A stretch of DNA of 64,000 bases, taken from positions 77,704,445-77,768,444 of the forward strand of contig OY744523.1 in assembly GCA_963556195.1 (NCBI GenBank), given 5' to 3'. This DNA is from Sepiola atlantica (taxonomy: Eukaryota; Mollusca; Cephalopoda; Sepiida; Sepiolidae). Below are positions 43,218 to 53,490 of this stretch, one piece after another (position 1 is the stretch's first letter; every line of letters starts with the position of its first letter). Both the position numbers and the translations under genes were made by a program. The notes beneath the pieces were generated by a model that searched no databases, had not been told where the DNA came from, and saw only the letters and a list, made by a program, of their open reading frames with translations.

Positions 43218-44824
43218 ATAGAAATAGAAATAGTAGTTACAGACAGAAGGATTCAATGCAGGTAGTAATATCTTACCCAGAAGAAGAATCCATGTGATGG
43301 ATGCCATCTGCTGTAAACGGAAAGTGTAAATGAGAACGATTTTAATCAATTTCGGAACATGTTGTTTACTTTTCATTGTTAGTCAAACATAACCTGACAT
43401 CAGATTTTGACGAAGGCCAGTTTCTTTTCTTTTTTTGGCTCGGTTTGTTGGCAAGTTAAGTTCGTAGGTTGTGTAGTGTAATTATGGAATATTTGTATGT
43501 GTGATACTGGGTTTGACATTTGCTTCTAGATGTCTGTGATTTTTAAACTTGAACGTATTATAACACTCTCTGATTTGGGACAAGTGATAATTTACCACAT
43601 ACATGAAATATAAATTGGAATATAAAAAACGGAAAACACTATTCATTTCTCTATGTGCCTTCCTGCATTTGAATGTTTCACTTTGAGTAATAAGTTCATG
43701 GGATGCCTTCTTTTGATAATGACACACTGCTTGGAAGTGATTGTGGCCATCAACTGTCTCCATAGTCAAGCGGAAGAGTTTAGAGGGAATGAGAAAGTGT
43801 GAAAGAAATACAAAACAAAAGAAGACAAAATGAACGCCTTGAAGTCATAAAGTGCGTTACTTATTCACTTGCTTTGATCTTTTTCTTATGAAAGGCAGAC
43901 TTTAAACAATATTGATGTTTTACCAACTAAAGTGTAGTATCCTAAACTTTAAGGAAAGTTTACAAACACTTAAGCTGTTTCGACAATATCTAATAACTCT
44001 TTGCACTTTTGGGGTATGCTTGATCTGCTAAATTGATACTGTCATCACCTATGGAATCGGCTATTAGATCTATCGTAGTCATTTATGCTTTTGGGAAAGA
44101 TATGCACAACGACCATTTTCTGATATTATTAAAATAGCAACTTGTTTTCAATTAATTATATACAATGTATCATTTAGAATATTGTATTTCAACCTTAAAT
44201 AAGCCCAAAATAATTGATTTGTCGTAAAACAGGCAGACCAAACCAACAACTGCAAAAAAAAAGAATGAAAAGTTTTACATGAAATAATCAACAAAAGGGT
44301 TGATATGACATGAAAAAACAAAAACAATTTTTGTCTTAATAATATGAGTTTCTGCTTAAACTCCAACTTTATGTCTGATAACACCAGTGAAATATTTATT
44401 TTTGCTAAAACAGGAAACAGTATCCAACCAATGAAACTCAAGTCATATGGCTACATAAGATTACTCATTGGCTAGGATAGATTTATTAGTATTTCTAGCA
44501 AATATGTGCTCCCTCCGATTGCATATTTTTGCTAGTTATTTAATTGCTCGGTAAAATGTGTTTTTTTTTTTTTTTTACAAAAAAAAAAGAAAGCAAATCA
44601 CCCCATCCTTTATTTTAATAAATAAAACACGGAATAATAAAAACATGGTTTTTAAACAAAATTTACCCTTTACGGCATAAAATGTAAAACAAAAAATCCT
44701 AAACTCACTTAAGTTCGTAAAAAGATAGTATTTGAAGTTTTTCAAATTGAAAAAAAGGGTGTACCTAAAATAAAATCAACAATTACACAAATAAAATACA
44801 GTGAACACGATTCTAAATTCAGTT
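43215..44824. other. No gene recognised
   Basis: Short frames on both strands lack motifs. Runs of T and A lie at 44560-44588. Confidence 0.5.
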
Positions 44825-45895
44825 ATTAAAGGACGGCTCAACAAGAATTTGTTAAAATTGGACTTGAAAACGACCATGTTGTCGTCAGCCGGGAAGCAGT
44901 CCTATGTTATTGTGTTCCACAGATAGGCAGTTATTGGAAATAAACTGTTCTTATGGAAGTTCCGTTTAATTTGGGGTACACAGAAGAAGAAGAAAGGAAT
45001 TATTTTCAGAGGTTATAGCTAGATGAGTTCTTGCTATAAATGTTTTACAATGGGGAAATCATAGATTGGAGCTCTGTCGAGCTACTACTATGAAAATAAC
45101 GATATAGAGACTATCAACCTCCTTCTGTGAGAGAGAGGCTGTAGGAAAGAGAAGATGGCATCCCCCATTAAATTTCCAAGTCGGTTTTGGACTCGGCCAA
45201 GTCAGGAGAGAGTGCTATGATCAGCACCTCTCCAGATGTGGCAACAGTACTCCATCTTTGAAAATATTTGACTATTATACAGGTAAAGAACTGCTTATCA
45301 AGGCAAGGGCTTCCTCAAATTTAAATTAGGGAAAAGTAAGGATCCAAGCGTTGGTGGTGAGAGGAGAGAAGCTTGGATTTAGATGTATTAAAAGCAACCA
45401 GTCACCTTTTCCCCCATTGCACTACGTGCTCCAGGTTGGAAGAGAAACAGAAAGATCTTGATCATTAATGCTCTTCAAAGTGTTGCAATAGATGGTTGTG
45501 TCATCTACATAAATGCCAACGAATGAACTTAGAATGTTATTTGGAGATCATTGATAAAGATCAGAAAGCGGGTTGAGCCCAGAATGGGTTGTTTAGGCAG
45601 GTCGACATTGAAACTATGCGCTTAGACTTGTGTCCATCAACGACTACTTTTATAAACCTATCAGAGAGAAAGGATTTGATAGTTAAGAAGAAATTTCAAT
45701 ATATTCCATAACTAGATAGCATGTCAAGCACACCTTTATGCGAAATCATATAAAAAGGCCGTTGATATATCAAGAGCTATTGCTCTAGAAACGAAGCCTC
45801 CGTGAATAGATTCACAGATCCTGTGTGATATTAAAGTTAGTACATCAGCTGTTAATCTTGCAGGACGAAATCCATATTGCTTGACATTGATTAGA
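44825..45895 (-). pseudogene. L2/CR1-like LINE reverse transcriptase, 3' half
   Basis: On the minus strand RT motifs appear in order: YGFRPARLTADVLTLISHRI (about 45810-45870), motif A ALDISTAF (about 45765-45790), FIKVVVDGHKS (about 45635-45665), a motif-B-like GSTRFLIFINDLQ and motif C GIYVDDTTI (about 45490-45515). The C-terminal FKSNFNKFLLSRP lies near 44830-44870. Many frameshifts and stops. It is related to 20640-21590 but reaches further 5'. Confidence 0.8.
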
Positions 45896-48146
45896 TTTTT
45901 TTGGCTGAGGTAAACTTTAAATCTTTAATTTTTATCAATTTGCTCATAATTATATCATTAAAAACATTCTCCTTCCACTTAATACCAAGTTCACATTTTG
46001 TCTTTAATTCTTGCCAATTTAATTTTGTCTGGTCATTAACTATTATTGTACTAACTTTTTATAAAAATGTTATATTATTTTCAATTAAAATACATTGAAA
46101 GGTCTTCTTATACCCACATTTACACCAATACTTATATCAAATATACTGTTAATATCATTATGAATACGATTAAGCTGTATCTACATATTAAACTTCCTCA
46201 AAGATTCTATAAGTCCAATTTAATATTGAAAACAGAAATAAAATCATGATAACAATGAGGCAAAAAGTAAAAAAAGAAATTACTTTTTTATGTATAGTTT
46301 TTTAGGATCAATAAAAACTTCATACGTTGTATTGTTGGATGATTTTTTTTTATTCGTCCTTTTAATAAACTGGTAAGTTTACCATTATTTTGAAAGATAA
46401 TTGACATTAATTGCAAAGCTTTATCTGAAAGGACAAATTGATGCAAAATGTATTTAAACAAGTTCAAGAAATTATTGTTTAATATTGTTTCAGTTGCTTT
46501 GATTTACCAAATTCTATAAGTGATGGAATTGAGACAGTTTTAAATATTTTTAACAATTGCCTAACTTTCAACTATTGTATCTAATATCATAGCATTTGAA
46601 ACAAAAGAAATAGCTTAATCGTATTCATAATGACATTAATAGTATAGCTGTATATTTGATAAAAGTATTCGGGTAGAAGTAAGTATAATTGAAAATAATG
46701 AAATAAAAACATTTTTCTAAAAAGTCAGTAAAATAAAAGTTGATTATCAGACAAAAATTAAATTGGCAATAATTAAAGACCAAATATAAATATGGTATCA
46801 AATGAAATTGTTAATGATACAATTATGAGCAAAATGATGAAAACATTAAAGACACAAAATGGAGTGACAGATTGTTCAGCCAAAAAGTTTGATTCATAAA
46901 TGATATAATATGAAGAAAAAGAAAAACTAAAAATGCCTTCAAGTGATGAAAGAGACAAAAACTATTTTAATGAATGAATAAAGAAGGTCAAATTACAAGG
47001 AATATAAATGAGCAAAAGGGAATTGAATAACAGAGAAAAAGAAAGAGAGATAAAGAGTAGGAAACGAGAGGAAGAAAGAAAAGACATTGGAAGAAAGAAA
47101 ATAATAAAAAAACAGAGAGAGGAAGAAGGAAAGAAAAAGAAGAACAAAAAAGGAAAAGAAAGAAAACAATAAGATTCAAAAATTGAGAAGAGAAGATGTG
47201 AAAAACTAACTCCACTAGCCTACTCCTTCCCATCCCTATCGACCGGACCTCCTGCATTTTGGATGAGCATCCAAGGGTGAAGATTTATTGACTGCAGACA
47301 TAATAAATGTTCCACTTATCATTTTGCCACAGTTAGCTCACCCTAATCATGACAGGCTCCCATAAAATCTTCAAGACATTCAACACTTCTGCCATGGAAA
47401 TTCGCCTTGTGTTCTTCCTTAATCATCATCCCTTTAACATTAGTTTCCTCATTTTTCTTCTCTTCCTTTGCTGACCTCACATTTCAAGCACCTCTTATCT
47501 AAGAACCAGATGTAAAAGAGAGACTATTAATAGAATCCATTGCATAGCTAGGAAAGAGCGAAACGCAAATCCAATTTGACTGCAACATTTGATCTCTCGT
47601 CAATAAGGCCGGACTCACAATATAAAAGGACATACTAAAATCTGATCAACCATTACAATGACATCACGTATGAAACATAAATGCTTTCTTCTGAGTTTTA
47701 CTGGCGGAATGAAAATATTTATTTTTGCAAGTCTTTTTACAGTTTGACATACGTTAGTTTTTACAAATATGAAGGAGGCTGTTTACATAGATATTTGATG
47801 ATAAAGTTCTCTTAAAAAAAACTACCTTTCAAGTCACATCTCCAACTCATATTTCTTTCTTTAAATGGAAAAAAACATTCATTCAAACGAAAAACTAGGA
47901 TCACTAAATACATGTTGCAGAGAAGTTTAGAATATATTTTGAAATTGCTTTCCAAGTTTAAATTTTTTTTGAAATCGCATGAAATAAAGTAAAATTACAA
48001 AAGTAATTTGTCACAAAATATTTATTGTATTTGCTCAATCAGATGCAATTCTTTTTTTAATATTTATAACAATAAGTTCATTCACATTAATTTAATTCAT
48101 TAAATCAAAATTACAACAATTTCACAAAAATGTTAAACACACTAAA

Positions 48147-48149
<3 letters not shown>
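45896..48149. other. AT-rich, no gene recognised
   Basis: Includes a purine-rich AAAGAGAG stretch (about 47030-47170). The Phe/Ser/Leu-rich frames opposite it are compositional. Confidence 0.5.

Positions 48150-48209
<60 letters not shown>
48150..48209. repeat. (TA)n microsatellite
   Basis: About 60 bp of TA repeats. Confidence 0.95.
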
Positions 48210-48213
<4 letters not shown>

Positions 48214-48474
48214 TATCTTATCGGATTTTAAAAGTCAAACCAAAATTGCATTTATCCTGACAAATCAAACTTTGCTTCTGACTAACCAATTTTCATTTAC
48301 TATTGTTGTACTATGTTATTTACAATATAATAACGTACTTGACTACAATTTATTTTAAAATTACTTCTTCAGACGATTAGTAAGATAGAACACTTTTATA
48401 TAATCACCTCAAAATAAAAACCAGCAAATTGTATAACACATATTTTACAGTTAAGAATATAATAATAACAGTTG

Positions 48475-48478
<4 letters not shown>

Positions 48479-48541
<63 letters not shown>
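48479..48541. repeat. (TA)n microsatellite
   Basis: About 62 bp of TA repeats. Confidence 0.95.
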
Positions 48542-48546
<5 letters not shown>

Positions 48547-48667
48547 ACCGTACATACACGGCATTGTCCCGGAGGCAGTGGAGGCATTTTAGTTTTTAAT
48601 GTTTATTTGTTTGTACATTTTAAAACTTACACAGAAAAATAAATAAAATTGCAGTTTCAAATCAGAC

Positions 48668-48738
48668 AACTCATTAGATCACCGAAGTTAAGCAACGTTG
48701 GGCCTGGTCAGTACTAGATGGGTGACCATTTAGGAATA
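48668..48738 (+). mobile_element. 5S-rRNA-derived fragment
   Basis: CATTAGATCACCGAAGTTAA, GCAACGTTGGGCCTGGTCAG and TACTAGATGGGTGACCATTT match 5S rRNA nt ~38-105. The match begins at nearly the same 5S position as the copy at 37755 and stops at a TA tract, without the SINE body. Confidence 0.75.
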
Positions 48739-48739
48739 T

Positions 48740-49535
48740 ATATATATATAAAATTCTCCAACAAAAACAGATTCAATGGCTTCATCGTTTTGACACACAC
48801 AACACAGAACTCGATAAATACCTTGGTCTCCTGAATCCATATAAATACTTCCACAAATGGCAATAATATATATTAAATTAGATTACTCTCGTAACTATAA
48901 ATTACATAAACCTATACAACTAATTGGTACAATATTATAGCATACTCACCTAAAACATTGTATTTATATTCATAACTTGCTAAATTTTCTTTTACATATA
49001 TTCAATTTATGGTACCTCAGTTCTTTTTATATCTATTTATTTATTTGTTATTTATTTATTTATTCATTCATATATCTACCTATCTATTATTATAATTCTT
49101 ATTATATGATTTCATTATATATATATAACCTTTATTTTATTATTGCTAATATTATTCTTATCACTCATATGTATTATATTATGTTACTATTTTTTAAATT
49201 CATTCACATTCACTTATCTTTCCTCTCTACCCTATATTTTCGTCGGTTCCATTCTATTCGATTGCTTTTATTTTCACCATAATATATACTGATCTTGTGT
49301 CTAGCCCTCGTAAAGAGACAATACAACATTATATACATACTCAGAAAACATACTCAATAAATCGCTTGAATATTTCTATTACAGTCCAGCCGACTAAATT
49401 CTACAGTAAATATTAATCCTTAAAGATGGAAACTATATCTTTTTATTTTGTTATACATCTATAACTTTGATCGATTTACTTATTTATATTGATATAATTT
49501 TTATTACATAATTTCATTTTATGTATCACTTTTTC

Positions 49536-49540
<5 letters not shown>
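48740..49540. other. AT-rich, no gene recognised
   Basis: TATTTATT low-complexity stretches. No motif recognised. Confidence 0.5.
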
Positions 49541-49602
<62 letters not shown>

Positions 49603-49620
49603 GTTGTTATTATTATTATT
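49541..49620. repeat. (TTA)n microsatellite, LINE 3' flank
   Basis: About 80 bp of ATT repeats with one GTTGTT interruption. It is the 3' flank of the interrupted LINE whose last bases are 49621-49633. Confidence 0.95.
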
Positions 49621-49638
49621 AGTCTCAACTTTTGGATG

Positions 49639-49912
49639 TGTTGTGGTTGCAAGGTTGAACAATAATTAGTGAGGAATACAATGAAGACGCAAACAACAAG
49701 GAGAATGCAATAATAAGTGTATTAAAGAAAAGGTATAGTTACAGTATGTACAAATGAAGGTGTCGAGTCAGAGAGTCTTGGTGGGAGGACATGTACGCTC
49801 TTCGGCGTCACTTCCGGTGGCATTTAGGTAACACACACTAAGGCCAACCTAGGCTTGCCATTTATAGTGTAACGTCATTCGTATATGCAAATGAGTGGTT
49901 GCCACCACAACA
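49639..49912 (-). repeat. 3' LTR of young element
   Basis: Starts TGTTGTGGTTGCAAGGTTGA and ends TTGCCACCACAACA. It is about 99% identical to the partner LTR. Confidence 0.95.
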
Positions 49913-49933
49913 CCCCCCTCCCAAGATTTGAAG

Positions 49934-51019
49934 TCACACAGATTTCAATATCTTTTCCTTTACGTATACGGTGGGGGCTGTCCACTCGCTGTGTTCTATT
50001 TTTGATAGAATTCCTGTCTGTTCCAATCTATCTAATTCTTTATTAATCTTTTCCAACCCAGTGAACGGAACGTTTCGCTTTTTTCTAAAAATTGGGCTGG
50101 CGTTTTCTTTAAGTTCAAACGAGGCCTTGAATTTATTACAGCGACCTAAGTTAGTCGTGAATGCTTCAGGAAATAATTCTTTTAAATCGTCTTTTATATT
50201 TACTGTTGTTGGAGAAGAACATTCTATTTTTTTACAGAATGTATTGATTGGCTTATCCCATAGTCCAAATTTCTCAATTAAATCTATTTCAAACAGATTT
50301 TCACTATTTTTCAGTACGAATATTTTTAATTTCTTCGTAATCCCTTTTAATTTTATCGGAAGGACAACTTCTCCTTCAAATTTTATACCACCACCAGTTA
50401 CCGTCCGGGCTGATTTACTCGTTTTCATCATGGTTGTTTTTTTACCCAACTTTTTCCATGTATTCAGGTTTATAATAGAAATATCGGAGCCGGAGTCGAG
50501 TTGTAACTTTATTGGTGTTTTAAATATTTCCACTTTTACGTATTTTCGCCGATCTTTGTCTAATTTTGTATTTGATTTTGTTTGCTGTACTCTCTTTCTG
50601 GTGTAATCTTTATATCTGCAGCAATCGCTTTTGTGTCCCACCTTCTTACAAATGTAGCATTTTTTCTTTTTATAAGGACAATCTGATTCCCAATGCTTTT
50701 CTAATTTTGTATTTTTCGTGGAAACTAACCCTTGTGCGAAGATTAGACATTTAAAATCTTCTACCGTTAGTTCCGCAAGCTTAAAATTATCGCAGTTTTT
50801 ATTGACAACTGATGCGTATGTCAAATAATCTTGGTTGTCCATCTTTCTTAGATTCATGCACAGCCATCTTTTATGAAAAAGAGATATATTTGGATTAAAT
50901 AATTCTTTTAGTAATTTCACAGCTTCCATGAACTCTAATTCCGCAGTTTTTTTAGGTAATATGTAATCTATGAATTTGCTGTGTTCTGATGTACCCAATT
51001 TCCTGAGTAAGAGGCTCAC
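49934..51019 (-). CDS. Gag-protease-truncated RT polyprotein fragment
   Basis: 361 codons on the minus strand. Residues ~40-100 are capsid-like gag (MNLRKMDNQDYLTYASVVNK). A zinc knuckle CYICKKVGHKSDCC follows around residue 120. The aspartic protease starts with LQLDSGSDISIINLNTW (about residues 172-188) and keeps the catalytic DSG. A linker leads to the beginning of RT, with the FRKKRNVPF and LDRLEQTGILSKIEHSEW segments (about residues 315-345), and the frame ends in KEKILKSV and a stop just before the polypurine tract. RT motifs A-E are absent. Gag is shortened compared with the 41376 gag, which has extra sequence before the knuckle. The first Met here is internal: gag really starts at 51321 and is frame-broken near 51090. 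Whether any product is made is unknown. Confidence 0.85.
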   Translation of the reverse strand: MSLLLRKLGTSEHSKFIDYILPKKTAELEFMEAVKLLKELFNPNISLFHKRWLCMNLRKMDNQDYLTYASVVNKNCDNFKLAELTVEDFKCLIFAQGLVSTKNTKLEKHWESDCPYKKKKCYICKKVGHKSDCCRYKDYTRKRVQQTKSNTKLDKDRRKYVKVEIFKTPIKLQLDSGSDISIINLNTWKKLGKKTTMMKTSKSARTVTGGGIKFEGEVVLPIKLKGITKKLKIFVLKNSENLFEIDLIEKFGLWDKPINTFCKKIECSSPTTVNIKDDLKELFPEAFTTNLGRCNKFKASFELKENASPIFRKKRNVPFTGLEKINKELDRLEQTGILSKIEHSEWTAPTVYVKEKILKSV

Positions 51020-51084
51020 TTTCTGGCTATTTGGCCAATTTTTGCAGTCCAGTTGAAAGACACCCTCGTATCTTGTATAGTATG

Positions 51085-51321
51085 CTAAAAAGTCTTTCCT
51101 TCCTCCGGCACATAATTAAATGTGTCCATACTATTAAAGATAGTTGTATGGGAGAAATTAACACTGTCGACATTTTCTCGATTACTCTTTAGTAGTTCCA
51201 GTGTTTTAGCAAAACGTTCATTTTGTCTTTCCTCGCGGTCAGCTTGTGCCTGATTTTGTTTTTCCTCGCGGTCAGCTTGTGCCTGTAAAAATTGCATGAA
51301 CATTTTTGATAAGTCTTCCAT
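51085..51321 (-). CDS. Gag N-terminal segment
   Basis: 78 codons from MEDLSKMFMQF with a charged coiled-coil-like part in which QAQADREE occurs twice (a 24-bp-scale duplication). The reading frame ends in EEGKTF-stop. One missing base in the GGAAAGAC stretch (about 51090-51100) would join it to the frame continuing as FLAYYTRYEG into the 49934-51019 frame. This may be a decay frameshift. Confidence 0.75.
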   Translation of the reverse strand: MEDLSKMFMQFLQAQADREEKQNQAQADREERQNERFAKTLELLKSNRENVDSVNFSHTTIFNSMDTFNYVPEEGKTF

Positions 51322-51859
51322 TTTTTTTTTTTTTTTTTTTTTCGTGACGTTTTACTGTATTATCCGTTATCCAGTGACAACTTTAAAAAAAAAAAATCCT
51401 TTCCTTGAGCTTTAATTTCTAGCTATGGTATTTCCTTTTAATTAAAAGATTCCTTTAGTTGTTGTTTTGCTAACGGGGAGCAGTAATTAGAATCCACTGG
51501 TGAACTTTTTTTTTCGTAGGTTACTTCCTTGCTTTTCGTAATGCGAGTCTGACCTGTCGTTTTGCGACAGAACAAAATCCGCTTTTCGTTTGCAAGTTGG
51601 TCCTTTAGTAATACAAAACAGATTTGTCGTTTAGCGACAAAACAAAAATTCACTTTTACATTCGTTTGCAAGTCGGATTCCCAGAAAACGGTGTAAATTG
51701 TCGCTTTTGCCACGTTCGAGTTTTTTTTTTTTTCACTTAAGTTGAAACTTTTCTTTAGCGTAAAATCCGTTTGCTCGTCAACACTTTGCATTGTACTTTT
51801 TTTTTTTAATAGTTCTTCGTCAAACTGTTATATTTGACGCTTCATATCTCGTCGCCAAC

Positions 51860-52133
51860 TGTTGTGGTTGCAAGGTTGAACAATAATTAGTGAGGAATAC
51901 AATGAAGACGCAAACAACAAGGAGAATGCAATAATAAGTGTATTAAAGAAAAGGTATAGTTACAGTATGTACAAATGAAGGTGTCGAGTCAGAGAGTCTT
52001 GGTGGGAGGACATGTACGCTCTTCGGCGTCACTTCCGGTGGCATTTAGGTAACAAACACTAAGGCCAACCTAGGCTTTCCATTTATAGTGTAACGTTATT
52101 CGTATATGCAAATGAGTGGTTGCCACCACAACA
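51860..52133 (-). repeat. 5' LTR of young element
   Basis: Same sequence as 49639-49912 with about three substitutions (near 52053, 52077 and 52096). The PBS follows after a two-base spacer on the inner side. Confidence 0.95.
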
Positions 52134-52138
52134 GGATG

Positions 52139-53345
52139 CTTTTAGTTGGAGTTTTCTTTTTTGAACATCAAGTCAGTTCCCTTTACCTTAGACATTCAAG
52201 CTGTACCTTAACACTTTTGCTGATCATAACAGGCAAGCCTTTTGCAGAATTGGAAAATAAATTGTCTCGTCAATCTGTTTAAGCCATTTATGGTGGCTTT
52301 TCGTCATGGTTCCAAGCACTCCAATTACAACGGGAATCACCTTTACTTCCTTACATTTCCATAGTTTAACTAATTCCCAATTTAGATCTTGATATTTTTT
52401 TTCCGTGTTCTTTCACCTGCACTCTGGTATTGACGGAGCAGGCTATATCAATGATTAAGCAAGTTCTCTTGTTTTTGTTTAGAAAGATTAAGTCGTCTCT
52501 TCAAGAACCTTATCAGTCTGTATGCGCATGTCTCAAAGAAGTTTGACATTGTCGTTCTCCTGTACCACTTCTGGTTTATGCTCATACCACTTCTCATTGT
52601 GGTCCAATTCATAAAGGTTGCATATATTCCAGTGTAGTACCTGATCGACTTTGTCGTGTCTCCATTTTTTATACTGGTGTTGTGCTAGCATTGAGCATTC
52701 GAATATAATATGCGCTAAGGTTTCTTCCCTTCCATTACACAATCGGCATATCAGTGATTCTGCAGTTTTGTCAATGTAATGATTGATGGACCTAGTGTGG
52801 GTGGCTTGTTCCTGGTCTGCCATTAAGGTGCTCTCGGTAGATCTTTTGACATCACCCCTGACCAACCAATTCCAGCTGTCAGTACCTCATAATGCAGAAT
52901 TCTTAAACAATACACTGTGTAGTTTCTTTCCAAATAATTGTAACTCTCTTTCTTGTAACCTTTGATTCATTTTCACCCCAGTTCTTAGTATTTCCTCTCT
53001 TTTCACTTCAAGAAGAAGAATCTCATTACTGTCAGAAATATATTCATATAAACAACCTTCTTCTATATTCACAACATCTTCAACACTAAGCAGACCTCGA
53101 TAACCTTCCTTTCTACGTAGATACAATCGATCTGTATCTAGTTTCTTTGCAAAAGCTCCATAAATTGTAAGAATTTTCCGTGTTTTGGTATCCAAACATT
53201 TTTGTTCATCTAAATTCCAGTCAAGTATACCGGCAGTATATCGAATGATAGCTACTGCTCTGAAATTGATAGCATAGATTGTATTTCGACTGTGGAGGTG
53301 TGATTGAAGAATACTCCTTATTCTTCTATTGTACTCAGCTGTGAC
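52139..53345 (-). pseudogene. R4/Dong-like LINE ORF, C-terminal part
   Basis: The minus-strand frame 53195-52887 gives RKILTIYGAFAKKLDTDRLY and EGYRGLLSVEDVVNIEE, the region after the RT. The next frame 52865-52533 has the zinc cluster CRLCNGREETLAHIIFEC and HNEKWYEHKPEVV. A third frame downstream reads WELVKLWKCKEVKVIPVVIG and LGTM, from the endonuclease end. This matches the order in the copy at 56895-58517. Frameshifts separate the three parts. Confidence 0.8.
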
Positions 53346-53348
53346 CTG

Positions 53349-53393
<45 letters not shown>

Positions 53394-53394
53394 T
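53346..53394. repeat. (TTA)n microsatellite, LINE 5' flank
   Basis: About 48 bp of ATT repeats directly at the 5' truncation point of LINE copy 2. Confidence 0.95.
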
Positions 53395-53490
53395 ATTTAT
53401 TTTTTATTTTTTGCTATGGTGCCTTACCTATACAGACTACTTGAACTCTTCCACTCACCATAAATACTGGAAACACTTGCTTCTCATTGT

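Larger units (their letters stand above)
49639..52133 (-). mobile_element. Young Ty3/gypsy-type LTR element lacking most of pol
   Basis: Two 274-bp LTRs with TG...CA ends (49639-49912 and 51860-52133) differ at about three bases and are flanked by GGATG (49634-49638 and 52134-52138). The PBS TGGCGACGAGA lies at 51857-51847 on the minus strand; its complement fits the 3' end of a tRNA-Ser(GCT)-type acceptor. The polypurine tract (49922-49913) abuts the 3' LTR. The interior has gag, protease and only the start of RT, then goes straight to the tract. RNase H, integrase and the RT catalytic part are deleted, so it depends on another element. Confidence 0.92.
49621..53345 (-). mobile_element. R4/Dong-like LINE copy 2, split by an LTR element
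   Basis: The LINE occupies 53345-52139 and, beyond the inserted LTR element, 49633-49621, where the 3' end GTTGAGACTA meets (TTA)n. It is 5'-truncated at the (TTA)n of 53346-53394. Microsatellite of the same type on both sides fits TAA-targeted insertion, as known for Dong/R4 elements. The insertion duplicated GGATG in its 3' UTR. Confidence 0.75.

Noticed and set aside
49971..50606. 211-codon plus-strand frame
   Set aside because: It is the antisense shadow of the gag-protease frame.
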